Shown here one piece after another: positions 47,780-59,318 of a stretch of 64,000 nt of DNA. Origin of the DNA: Cryptomeria japonica (taxonomy: Eukaryota > Streptophyta > Pinopsida > Cupressales > Cupressaceae); assembly GCF_030272615.1 (NCBI RefSeq), contig NC_081413.1, forward strand, positions 601,588,709 through 601,652,708, given 5' to 3'. Within the stretch, counting starts at the first letter, position 1; every line of letters starts with the position of its first letter. The notes beneath the pieces were generated by a model. It saw nothing but the letters and a program-made list of their open reading frames with translations. It was not told where the DNA came from and ran no database searches. A program made the position numbers and the translations under genes.

Positions 47780-48190
47780 TATGCCATTCTATGAATGGTA
47801 GTTAAGGCAAAATAGCCAAAGGGCTCAAAGTGCTTTAGAAAGAGAAGAAAGAAAGCTTGTGTCTGCCAACCATCCTACACCAAGCAACACCATGCGTGAA
47901 CAAATGAGCAATGAGTTAAGGACCTTCATGGAACAAACCACTCAAGCCCTCATGGAACAGAACGAGAGGAATGAAAGAACCACCCAACTTCTCCTTCAAG
48001 ACATTAGAAATATGAGCAGCAATAATAGAAGGGAAACTAATTCTAATCACTCAAAGAATAATAATATCTCCCCAAGGGTATCCTAGGCCAACAAGACCTC
48101 CCTTCCTACCTAGGGAGGAACATGTAGCAGAGGGAGAAGCAAACAAACCACCCATGGATAATTTGCAAAAAGATATACAACATACAAATA
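47780..48190 (+). pseudogene. gag N-terminal remnant
   Basis: Downstream of the primer-binding site a frame reads NHPTPSNTMREQMSNELRTF and then a Q/N/E-rich helical stretch (MEQNERNERTTQLLLQDIRN). A stop at 48084 and a shifted continuation to about 48190 follow. Composition and position fit the start of a gypsy-type gag. Everything after about 48190 (capsid, zinc knuckle, pol) is absent and replaced by unrelated sequence, so the element is cut short there. Confidence 0.6.
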
Positions 48191-50273
48191 GATAAACACA
48201 ATAAACACAAGATATATCGCGGGTAAAACCCTTTTGAGATAAAAACCACACACTCCAAAAGCCACCCAATATATTATTCAGAAAACAACAACAAAATACA
48301 ATAAACTTGTATAGAAAGCTTCTCACAAGAGTATCACCAACCAAAGAACTAGAGGTAACTCAATAGCTATAAGAATCTTACACACAACCTCCATCTCACG
48401 CACCTAATATATGGGAGATACAATACATGAAACCATGAAACAATATTACAAAACCATGAGCTAAAACCACTCAAAAAGTGGCACACAACTTAAATCCAAT
48501 CCAAGATGCCTTATGATGTGTCAAAACATACACCAACACGTGTAACCCCTTTTTATAGTTCATTTATTTGTCCAACATGTTTTTATATTTCTTATTTCAA
48601 GAGACCCAACTTCCAAAGGCCATTCCAAAGGCCATAATTTTTTAATCGGTTGTTTGATTGACAAACCATTTGAAGTGCCGGAAATCTCATGATGTGCTCT
48701 ATCAAGCTATAACCCGATACATCGGTTATGGACACTTTCAAGCCATTTTGAAGCCTCTAGGGCCTTCAAAATTGACAAAGAAACTATTGTTTGCAACTCT
48801 CAAAAACAGAAACTTTAATATCTCCAAGTCTAGACATGATCTTGCAATGAAAATTTATTGGCATGCTTATCTAGCCAATCCGAAGCTTTGGGGAAAATTT
48901 TGGACTAGTTCGTGCCCAAATGAAAACTTAATATAAATAGTAACCTTATCTAAATGCAAGGTTAAGACACCATTTTCCTAACAATAATAATATGATAATT
49001 TTTAAGTGGAATAATGAACAAATATTATATCTTTCGACATACTTTACCTATATTCCTCTAAAGATAGGTATGTTAAATTTTATATATTAAATAATAAATA
49101 TTAAAAATGAGTCTTTGAAAGAGGTGAATCAAACAACACTTTCCATTGGATTTGACTAATCTGTGAAGCTCTTGATTTCAGCTCTATGTGAACACCAATC
49201 GGCTAAAACAGCATGAAAAATGGTTCGGCAAATTCCTTTTTGAGAATGCCTATATAAACAAGAGGACGATGAAGGATGTCAAGGACCTCGTCAATGGGGA
49301 CAGAGCACTTTCCATTGCTTACCATGATGATATTTAGGGCTTGACAAACTTCTTTCCCACCTAAGTTTCTCATCTTTTCCAAACAACTAAATATATTTTC
49401 ATTACTAAAATCCTGAGTGTGGTTCCATACGAACTTTAAGGCAAATTTAAACATTTTTTTTAGATTCTTCTGGAGTTTGCCAAAATTCAAACTTCATACA
49501 TAAATTTTTGTGAACCCTCTAACATAAGTGCTAATTGCTACAATTTGTTTGGAAATAGATCATATTGTACTAACTAATAAGATTTGTTTCGAATACATAC
49601 CTGACTTGTTGTGAAGTTGTTATTTATTTTGAAGTAACAATGATTTTAGAAAGAATTGTCATTATTTTAAAACGAAATTATTTGGTGGTGATAGATTCAA
49701 TAGTTGTTTGTGTTACACGTTTTATCTATTAGAAATTAATATACTCGTATTTTAAACTAATTCAAGAATCGTGTCTACTAACTCTACAAAATGACCTTAT
49801 GCCACATCACGTCTACTTAGAACTCTGCAAAACAACCTTGTGTCACGTCACATCTTCTCAAACCCTGCAAAACAACCTCGCACAATGTTTTCTAGTTTTT
49901 TCGATTCATTTTATTCTTTTCATATGGAGATTCATTGAAATGTAGGGTTTTTTAGGGTTTTTTGTTTTTTTAAATGAAAACTTAAAGAAACGTCAACAGG
50001 ATGTCTTTGCACACATTTCTTGTATAAGAAACACATCCCAATCCTCAAGACACGTATCAAAGGAAGTCTAATTGTAGGATTCTCAAGGCTAGTGATAGTT
50101 TTTGAAGAGTCTTCAATCACAACCTTCACAATCTCCTCTTTCCTTGTCTTCATTGCTATTACACAATCTGAAATGAGTTATCCCCTCCTCCAATTTGCAT
50201 ACCAAAGCATTGGGATAGTGAAGAGGTCATTTTCAAGAAAACAAGTTGTCGTCATGCTGGGATGTGGTTTAGG
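48190..50273. other. Unassigned sequence with one open frame of unknown nature
   Basis: At 48199-48265 is a block ACACAAGATATATCGCGGG..AAAACCC..GAGATAAAAACCAC like the one at 36670. A 95-codon minus-strand frame (49203-49490; includes NLGGKEVCQALNIIMVSNGK and EVLDILHRPLVYIGIL) looks protein-like but has no recognised family. A GGTCATTTAC-type LTR follows at 50279. Confidence 0.4.
49203..49490 (-). pseudogene. Unrecognised protein-like fragment
   Basis: 95 codons with balanced composition (KFALKFVWNHTQDFSN, CLEKMRNLGGKEVCQAL), unlike the low-complexity frames elsewhere. No start context, partner exon or known domain is visible. It may be a captured gene fragment or degraded transposon coding sequence. 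Confidence 0.25.
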
Positions 50274-50278
50274 GTTTC

Positions 50279-50556
50279 TATTAGAATATTTAATTCTATG
50301 TTAGTCACCTATTTTTAGTTCCTTGGTTAATGGTCATTTACGTTTATGTTCCTTGGTTAATGGTCATTTACATTTATCTATTAGCTTTTAAGCTTAATTT
50401 AGCTTTCGCGCTTAATTTAGCGTTTAGCTCTTTAGTCTTTTACTTTAACGTTATGTTCTAATTATAGAACATCATCTTGTAACCTCTATATATACGTGTG
50501 TATATTGTTCGATGTAATTATCCGATTATTGAATCATTCATTCAATTTATTTTTCA
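50279..50556 (+). repeat. 5' LTR of the Copia element
   Basis: 278 bp. It contains a 30-bp tandem duplication (GTTCCTTGGTTAATGGTCAT twice, from about 50319) absent from the 3' LTR. TATATATA at about 50487 is the probable promoter. Outside the duplication the two LTRs differ at only a few positions. Confidence 0.9.
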
Positions 50557-50568
50557 TGGTATCAGAGC
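50557..50568 (+). promoter_or_regulatory. Primer-binding site of the Copia element
   Basis: TGGTATCAGAGC directly follows the 5' LTR, complementary to the initiator tRNA-Met 3' end. Confidence 0.9.
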
Positions 50569-51260
50569 ATGGAAATTAAAAATTTCGAAAGTTTTTATTA
50601 TTAAAATTTTTCTAAGTTTTTATTGAAGAGATTTTTTTTTTTAAAAGAGCAGGGTCTTTTTCTCTTCCTGGGCGGATTTTTTTTTTTTTGCAAGTTGAAA
50701 ATTTTCCTAGGGTTTCTGCAATTTTCGACTAGGGTTTTGACCCTTCAGTTCAAGTCGAAATTTTATTCTAGTTGTAGATTCTTGGTGGGTTTTTCAAGAC
50801 CTCAACTGGGTCGTCGTCATATTTTTCTAGGTGCATCGTTTTCCGTGCCTTGATATTTGAGCCATCGGATATGCATTCTGTTTTCAAATTCTTGGTGGGT
50901 TTTTCGAGAGCTTTTTTGGGTTGGACTCATATTTTTTGGGGTGCCTCGTTTTTCATGCCTTGAATTTTGTGCCAACAAATTTGCCTTGGAATTTAAAAAT
51001 AGTTCGCAATTTCTGCTAATTTTGTGGACGTCAGGAATTTTACTGTCTTCTGGGCACTGTTTATGTTGATTTAAGTTTGCAGAAAATTTTAATATATGGG
51101 TTTCTTCCAAACCTCGAAATTCGCGCCTTGGAATTTGTGCCAGAATTCTCCTGTAGGGTTTCAGTTTTTTCAGCAGCTGCTTCTATTCTGATTCTTTTAA
51201 ATTAGAGTCTTTTGTCTCGTGCTTTCACTCAATTGACCTTGATCAACCTCGATTTCCGTG

Positions 51261-54200
51261 ATGGCATCATTAACCAACATCATGTTGGAACACAGTCAGA
51301 AATTCAATGGCCGCAACTACAACACCTGGAAACAGCATATGCTTACCATCTTTGAGTATCGTTGCCTTGATCAGCTTGTTTTGGGCAAGGAATCTCGTCC
51401 TACAACAGCAGGTGATGATCAAGACAAACATGATGTGAAGAATCGAGAGGCTGTCATGCTTATCAAACTCTCCGTCACAGATGATCAACTCCCACAAGTG
51501 CCTTCAGGTAAAACAACAAAAGAGATTTGGGATCTTTTCAAGGATCTTCATGAAACGTCCAATAAGAGCTGAGCTTTCTTTCTGAAAAATATGTTGTTTT
51601 CTATCATGATGGATGAGAAGTCATCTATCCAAGCACATCTTACGAAGATCAAGTACATACATAATCAGTTGGAAGCTATATGTCGAACCATGGTGGAAGA
51701 GGATATGATAGTGATCGCACTGGAAAGCCTTCCCAAATCCTACGAACATTTCATTGATACACCCAATATCTCCTCTACTAGTGTTGATTTGAAGTTTCCT
51801 GATCTCTACAACAAGCTGCTACAACAGGATCGATGGAAGCAGCAGTTTGGAAGCAGCACTAGTTCATCCACTGAACAAGCTTCACAACCTCAGCTTCGCA
51901 TAAGTACAAGGGTTAAGCTTCGTCCTTCCAGCAGAAAGGACAAGGTCAAGGTCAACCTCAGCAGTCTTCCAAAAAGAAGAGCTTACAGTGGGCCTCAGCA
52001 GTCTTCCAAAAAGAAGAGCTTATAGTGTTCCTACTGTCATATATATGGCCATTTGGTGAAAGATTGCCGGAAATTGATAGCATCCCAACAATCCAAACAG
52101 GGAGGGTCCAAGCAGAAAGCCAATTCTGCCATGCATCCAAATCAGAAGGAATCTGCATTCTATGTGTTCATGGCCCAAACCTCCTCTGATGATGTTCAGT
52201 CATCAACCTAGTACATTGATTCTAGAGCCTCTAGGCATTTCACACATCGTCAGGATTGGTTTCCAAAGTACATGCCTTTCACTAATTCAATGATCTTTGG
52301 TGGAGGCGAAGAGTATACAATTGTCGGCAAGGGCAACGTTCAGATTTCATCTGGTGGGAGGGATTTAACATTCCTCAATGCATACTTTGTACCTGGTATG
52401 AAGCTCAATCTACTGTCAGTCAGTCAGATTATGCAGCATTCACCACAGCTGGATGTCATCTTAGGGTTGCACAAGTGTAGCATTGTTGACAGGGAGACTT
52501 GCACTATAGTTGCAGTTGGTATTGAGGATCATGATCTTTATAGACTTGTTGATTCTATTGGTTCTCAGGAGCTCGCCATGGCAGCTAGGAGTACTTCCAT
52601 TAGCACTCTTTGGCATCAGCTATATGGGCATCTCAATGTCCACTATCTATCTCAGTTGGTTCGAGAGGATCTAGTCGTAGGATTACCTGAGATTCAAATT
52701 CATAATCATGGAGTTTGTGAAGCGTGTCAAGATGGAAAGCAGCATAGGACTCCGTTTTCAGATGGAGATGCTTGGAGAGCATCCAAGGTCTTGCAGCTCG
52801 TTCATGCGGACATTTGTGGTCCCATGAACACTCCATCAATCACTGGATGCAGGTATTTTCTATTATTTGTTGATGATTTCAACAGACGCATGTGGGTTTA
52901 TTTTCTTAAGCAGAAATCAAAGGTGTTCACCATGTTTCAAACGTTTAAGGCCTTCGTGGAAAAAGAGTCTAGCTGTCAGATAGTCACCCTTCGGTCCGAC
53001 AATGGAGGAGAATTTTGTTTTACAGAGTTCACCAACTTTTGTGCATCACATGGCATTAAGCATCAGCTTACCACACCTTACACCCCACAGCAGAACGGTG
53101 TTGTTGAGCGCAGGAACCATACAGTCACTGAGATGGCTCGGTCTATGTTGGAGCATAGAAATGTTCCAAAACACTTTTGGGTGGAAGCGGTCTTCACTGC
53201 AGTCTACCTTTTGAACCGGTCTCCCACGAAGGTCATTAAGAAGATGACTCCAAAGGAAGCTTGGTCTGGCAAGAAGCCCAAAATCAGTCATTTGAAAGTT
53301 TTTGGCTCTACAACTTATGTTTGGATTCCAAATGCCAAGCGCACCAAACTGGATCCAAAGAGTCAGAGTTGATGTTCACCGGCTACAATGACAACCACAA
53401 GGCATGTCGGCTAATTGATATAGACACTAATCACCTCATATTCAGTCGAGATGTAGTATTTGATGAAGAAAGAGGGCCTTTTCAGCCTTCCTCCTCTGAT
53501 TTGAGCACTAAGGATCAGCCTCCAAAGGCTGTAAGTATGGGTGTTCGTCTTCCCTTAGCTCCACCTGATGGGAGGGATTCAGTTGACTCCGAAGTTGTGG
53601 GGTCTCCCAGGCATGACATTGCACCCCCTGACTTTTCTCAGGATCTTCTAGATCCACATCCAGAGGAGCTTGCTCCAGATATTTCAGGTAATCTTCATCC
53701 TGCAGCAAATGTTGGTACTTCTACTCTCTGGCCTAAGTGCTGGGCCAAGACAATTGGTGATCTTCATGATGATGAGCTCAATGAGGGTAGATCAGTTAGA
53801 GGTAAGAGCAAGCAACACAGTTAATTTTGCTCTTATGGCCAAAATTCACAGTATTTATGAGCCTCAAACATATACAGAGGCTAAAGGTGTACCTGAATGG
53901 GAAAAGGCTATGGCAACTGAGCAACATAGTCTTCTAAAAAACAAGACTTGGGTATTGTCCGATCTTCCTCCAGGAAAGAAGCCCATTGGCTCCAAATGGG
54001 TGTTTAGAGTCAAGTATAAAGCTGATGGAAGCCTTGATAAGTACAAGGCTCGGTTGGTGGCAAAAGGGTTTTCACAAAAGGAGGGCATCGACTATGAGGA
54101 GACATTTGCTCCCACAGCCAAAATGAGTACCATTAGGCTTGTCCTCACTCTCTCAGCTCAATTTGGATGGAAAGTCCATCAAATGGATGTCAAGAGTGCC

Positions 54201-55403
54201 TTTCTCAATGGTGATTTGCAGGAAGAAGTCTACATGATGCAACCTCCAGGTTTCAAGGTTGTCGGTAAGGAACACCAAGTATGTAGACTAGTCAAAGCAC
54301 TCTATGGCCTCAAACAAGCTCCCCGTGCATGGTACATCAAAATTGATAAGTACTTGATTGATCAAGGCTTTCAGAGGAGTCCTTCAGATCCCAATTTGTA
54401 TGTCAAACATACTAGTGATGATATTCTATTTCTAGTAGTCTATGTTGATGATCTCATCATTACTGGCAATGCAGCACATTTGATCATGCAGGTCAAACAG
54501 AATTTGTGTCAGCATTTTGATATGACAGATTTGGAACTTCTCCACTATTGTCTCTGCGTAGAGGTTTGGTAGACTGATAGCCACATATTCATTTCTCAGT
54601 CAAAGTATGCCAAGAGCCTATTAGATAAGTTTCGAATGCAAGATTGTAAACTTGCATCTACACCTTTGGAGATAGGGCTCAAATTATCAACCAAATCAGA
54701 TTCACCTGTAGTGGATGAGTCTTCATTCAGGCAACTAGTGGGCAGCCTCATTTATCTCATTGCCACTAGACCTGACGTCAGTTATGTTGTGAGCTATATT
54801 TCTCGCTTCATGTCAACCCCAAAAGTTGAACATTGAGTTGCAGCGAAGCGTGTGCTTAGATATGTGAAGGGCACTCCTGATTTTGGCATTTTGTACAGCA
54901 GAAGCAAAAATCCTAGGCTGGTTGGTTTCACAGACTCAGATTGGGCAGGTTGTGTTGATGATAGAAAGTAACTTCTGGGTATGTTTTCAGCTTGGGTACA
55001 GGTGCAGTCACATGGACCAACAAGAAGCAACGGGCAAAGCTCTTTCCTCGACCGAAGCAAAGTATCGGGGAACTATTAAGGCAGCATGTGAGGCAATTTG
55101 GCTACGTAGGATGCTTGCAGACATGCAAATGTCTCAACCAGGATCTACTTCCTTGTTTTGTGATAATCAAGGGGTTCTAAAATTAGACAAAAATCCAGTC
55201 TTCCATGAGCGGACAAAGCATGTGGAGCTTCATTGTCATTTCATCCACCAGCATGTTGAAGATGGACCAGTGGTATTGCAGTACATTCCTACAGAAGATC
55301 AACTGCAAATATCCTCACCAAGTCCTTGAGCCCAGCAAAGTTTCTCAAATTTAGAGGGCAGCTTGGTGTGATAGATAGCATGACCATTAAGGGAGGGTAT
55401 TAG
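51261..55403 (+). pseudogene. Copia gag-pol polyprotein, decayed
   Basis: Domains in order: gag (KFNGRNYNTWKQHML at the N-terminus), CX2CX4HX4C zinc knuckle (52026-52067), protease site at 52218-52229 reading DSRA instead of DSGA, integrase HHCC finger (LWHQLYGHLN..CEACQ) and DDE core (HADICGP, RSDNGGE, VVERRNH), reverse transcriptase (KARLVAKGFSQ, YVDD at 54441-54452), and RNase H (FTDSDWAGCVDD, later NPVFHERTKHVELHCHF). In-frame stops lie at 51570 (TGA), 52023 (TAG), 52209 (TAG), 54570 (TAG) and 54834 (TGA). Frame changes occur near 51887, 51993 (a 37-bp tandem duplication), 53360, 53805, 54970 and 55035. The integrase catalytic triad and the reverse transcriptase active site survive. The frame ends in GGY just inside the 3' LTR. 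Leader 50569-51260 is noncoding. Confidence 0.92.
55389..55397 (+). promoter_or_regulatory. Polypurine tract of the Copia element
   Basis: AAGGGAGGG immediately precedes the 3' LTR, the same as in TRIM1. Confidence 0.85.
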
Positions 55404-55649
55404 AATATTTAATTCTATGTTAGTCACCTATTTTTAGTTCCTTGGTTAAAGGTCATTTACTTTTTTTATGTAATTAGCTTTTAAGCTTAATTTAGCTTTC
55501 ACGCTTAATTTAGCGTTTAGCTCTTTAGTCTTTTACTTTAACGTTATATTCTAATTATAGAACATCATCTTGTAACCTCTATATATACGTGTGTATATCG
55601 TTCAATGTAATTATCCGATTATTGAATCATTCATTCAATTTATTTTTCA
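55398..55649 (+). repeat. 3' LTR of the Copia element
   Basis: 252 bp, start TATTAGAATATTTAATTC, end TTATTTTTCA. It lacks the 30-bp duplication of the 5' LTR. Confidence 0.9.
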
Positions 55650-55654
55650 ATTTC

Positions 55655-56138
55655 AACATATTTAAGTAAGATCCTTGAGCAGGTTGAAAAGATTTGAAGA
55701 AGGGCTTCAGTTTCAAGTTCCTAGATTGATTTAATGAGCTGCTACCATAAGAATGGTCAAGGGTTCCGTGTTCATTAATCTCACCAGTTTTAGTGCAAAA
55801 GATTGCTTCAAAATGCTTCAAGGTAACTTGTGTAATTTTCTATTTTTGGCAATGACCAAACAGTGACTATTCTTAGCATTCTATTTCCAAGCTATGGATA
55901 TCAGCCTATTTTGGACTTTGTATTTTATTAATTGTTTAAGAATTTCTTTGCTTTAAAGTAATTTTCTTGCAAATTAGAAGATGTTTGCTTTAAAGTGGTA
56001 CTTTTGGGATGTTTTATTGCTATTTCTTTAATCCCTAAAAGATCTTAATTGTAACTTATAAATAAGTGCTCTGACCACATAAACTTTTAATAATAGTTGA
56101 ATTTGGGCTTATGCTCTAGAGATCATCATTCAGCTGAA
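55655..56138. other. Spacer, nothing recognised
   Basis: No gene or repeat boundary between the Copia element and N2. Confidence 0.4.
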
Positions 56139-57795
56139 GTTACTGTTCCTATGTTTGTGATTTTCACCCGGTTACTGATCCTATGTTTGTGATTTTCACC
56201 CGAATACCCGCCTCCCACCCCTGAGGTGCATCTCCTATACGGGAGACGCATCTTCAGTACCGGAGATGTCTCTGAAAACTTTTGGATGCATAGGTTCTTT
56301 TGGCTGACTAGAAATTGATGTCTCCCGATAGAAAACTTAAGGCATGAAACATTGAAAGGATAAAAGGAAGGCGAATAAATAAAATAAGCATGCATAATGT
56401 TCAGTAGTGATACACAAAAATCCATGCAAAGTTATAGTGATCGGATCTACTAACAGTGTAGACTTTTTGAGAGGGACATAAACAGTTGTATGACTGATTT
56501 CCTATAATTGTAATGGTCTAAAAGAAATTGCCTTTACTATTTACTGTTTTGTATGACTGAAATATTATTCTTGTTTTCAAAGTTCTATAACATGATAATT
56601 TCTAGAAATTATATTAAAAAAATGCACAGTTACCCAAGGACACGTCCCCGACCAAAAAACCCCCATCCCCATCCCGGGGACGTTTCGGGGACTTGGGGAT
56701 GGCCAGGGGACGTTTCTCCCCGTCTCCAAATTGTCCTGCATTTTGAGGGGATGTCCCCGAAACGGGGGGACGCCTGCCCTAGCTCTGGGGGACGTCCGTA
56801 CGTCCCGGGGATGGCTGGGGACCACTGGGACGTCCCCCATATCTAAGGCCATTAAAAAATATTAAAAAAATAAAAAAAGTTGTATTTTCAAAAAAAAATT
56901 TAAATTTTCTAATATGCCCCTTATTAATTCAAATTGTTATTAAAAATTAAAAAAAAATAAAAGATAACATTAATTAAATTTTAAATTTATTAATTTAATT
57001 CATAATTTTGACAATGAAACTATATGGCAGTAGTGTAGCCTTTAGGCATTTTGACACACAGATTAGAAAATCACCCAAAAATCGTCAAACTCGGCAAGTC
57101 AATAGAAAAATAACACCCAACGCCTTTGTTAAAGAATAAGTTCTTTTGGGCGATTTTCTAATCTCTGTGTCAAGGGGGAGCGCACAAGGGGCTCTGCCCC
57201 CAAACCCCCGTTGAAAAATATGGGGGGAAACTGCGTCAATAGAAGTAGGGAAAATTTAACCTCTTTGTTTTGACATTTTGTATGTTATTTCTTTAATATC
57301 TATTATGATATGCATATTGACAATGTGAATGAATTGAAATTCTGATTTATGAATGCATAATTGCATATTGTCTATTGAGTATTAACAATGTTGTATGTTC
57401 AGAATTTACATTCTAAAATGTTTTCAACTTTTCATAGTATCATACACATGCTATATCCATGTTTTATTGTTTTCATATGAATATAATGTATGTATGCATG
57501 CTTTATCCATGTTTTCATATGAACATTTAGAATTTTGAAATTTTCCTATATATTTTAAATTTTTCCTATATTTTATATAGCTGTCCCCTTTGCCGTCCCC
57601 GCCGTCCCCAAATTTTGCAAAAAAATTTGTCGTCCCGAAAAACGCGTTCTGCCGTCCCCGTCCCGCAAAACTCGGGGTAACTTTGAAAAAATGGTGTCTC
57701 CAAGTACCCCCATCTCCTATTTTTTAAAATTAGTTGTATCGGTATCAGTACCACTGGCATCTCCAGGTACCCTCGTCTCCTAGTAACTATGATAG
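56139..57795 (-). mobile_element. hAT-like element N2, split by M2
   Basis: Sequences 56200-56616 and 57694-57795 are the inverted complement of N1 (34310-35026), including GTAGACTTTTTGAGAG at about 56458 and CTCCAAGTACCCCCATCTCC at about 57698. The right end is CTAGTAACTATG (inverted: CATAGTTACTAG). The left end carries a duplicated block, GTTACTG(T/A)TCCTATGTTTG, at 56139 and 56172. Target duplication was not identified. M2 is inserted at 56625. Confidence 0.65.
56625..57685 (-). mobile_element. hAT-like non-autonomous element M2, nested in N2
   Basis: The ends CACAGTTACC and, inverted, CAAAGTTACC match at 9 of 10 positions, and the 8-bp duplication AAAAAATG is perfect (56617-56624 and 57686-57693). 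N1 provides an uninterrupted version of the insertion site. GGGGACG/CGTCCCC subterminal repeats occur at both ends (56640-56840 and 57585-57665). Related to M1. Confidence 0.85.
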
Positions 57796-59310
57796 TATAA
57801 TTAGTATTTAATTTGTCAAGCTTTGTACTGATGCTCATTATTCACTAACTGATTGCTTTGTATATCACTTAGAAATTTATTTTCTAGAATCACATGATGT
57901 TCATTTTGTTATTTCTAATAGTCTCTATTTTAGCCAATAGAAAGTAATTATCAATGTTATTCCTTCAGATCCTTGTTGCAACAAAATACTAGTCTCTACA
58001 TTGGCCAATAGGAAAGTTGTCCTTGTTTGCCAATGCTTGAATAGTTTGCTCTCCTTAATATCTTGGTCCAAGGCTTGACTGTTAATAGTCTGGTGAATAA
58101 ATCCACAGAAAAAACATAGGCAGTTTAGGCAGTTAATTATGTCCTCACGCAATCCTTTCCCTCCTTGAATTTTTGTCTATAGTTTTTGTGTAGGGTTACT
58201 TTTAGATTTAGTTAGGTCTCAAGGAACTTCCCTTACAATTTGAAAAATGGTTCTTGTTAATGTTAGAACCAGAAAGGTAAGACATAGAAATCTGAAACTT
58301 AGAAAAATCTCACAAGAACAAGATACACAGAATTTTATCCTAGGAAAATCTTCCACCTGAGGGTGAAAAACCCAGCCACACCAAAAAAAATCATCCTTTA
58401 TTAAAGGCACAAATCTGATACAAAGCTTCACAAGCTTAATCACTTGACAATTAACATAACAAGTCAATAATGTCTCAGACAGCTGATAGCTGCTACAATA
58501 CGGCTTGAACATAGGCTTTTTATATATATCCATCCCATAAACTTCACGCCCCCCGGCATATATATAGCACATGAACACGACCTAATATAACTCACGAAGA
58601 AGGAAGACAGAAGGCCAAGCACCAAAAGAAGTTAACAGTTACACAACCGACATACACAAAGAGCCAATGAACTTTCAACGGATGAAATCCACAATGGAAT
58701 AAACGGCTGCCAGCACATACACAGGTCTGAGACAGTAAAAGAGGAAGTTGTTATACTCCCAGCTAATCGCTGAACAAAAAATAAAGAACAGCAAGATGAT
58801 TTAACAACCATCGAATAAATAAAATCTCCTGCAGCGTATGCAAACATTAACAGTTCTATAATCTGCATTGTCTCCCAAGAGAAACATTAAAATGATAAAA
58901 AGAAGGCCGCCAAGCAAAAGTTTCTTCATTTTCAGAACTCAATGGTCCTTTCCACAAAACCAACACAGCTGAAGAATAAGTTCAAAGGAACCCAATTGGG
59001 GGGTGGGGGACGATGGAAATATAACTCCACAACTTGACAACTTGCTATTTGATTACATGGATATGACAGACCAAAGAAGCTGTTTAAAATTCAGCTTAAG
59101 TTGTATCTCAAGTGCGGGATAATTACAAATTTATAAAGTATTTGCAAAGACCTACTGCAAAGGAATGTTAATCCTAGGGATACTGTAAAGGATAAGAAGA
59201 GAAGTGAGTGATGTGCATAATTTCAAATAGTTAGAACTTTTGTTGCAGTTCTTTATGGCAATACTGCTCTTTATATGTGAATAAATTAAGTTTTCTTTGT
59301 TTTTCTATTC
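57796..59310. other. Unassigned sequence
   Basis: Minus-strand open frames at 58219-58578 and 58632-58868 have no recognised motif. A block AAGATACACAGAATTTTATC..GAAAAACCCAGCCAC (about 58318-58380) resembles the blocks at 36670 and 48199 loosely. Confidence 0.35.
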
Positions 59311-59318
59311 ATGTTTAC

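Larger units (their letters stand above)
50279..55649 (+). mobile_element. Full-length Ty1/Copia retrotransposon, inactivated
   Basis: 5.37 kb with LTRs 50279-50556 and 55398-55649, primer-binding site at 50557, gag-pol region 51261-55403 in the Copia order (gag, protease, integrase, reverse transcriptase, RNase H) and polypurine tract 55389-55397. Flanking 5-mers GTTTC (50274-50278) and ATTTC (55650-55654) are a one-mismatch duplication. LTRs end TA...CA. The tract region (GACCATTAAGGGAGGGTATTAGAAT) and primer-binding site match those of TRIM1 and TRIM2, so elements like this could have supplied proteins for the TRIMs. At least five stops and about six frameshifts or indels inactivate it. 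Confidence 0.92.
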
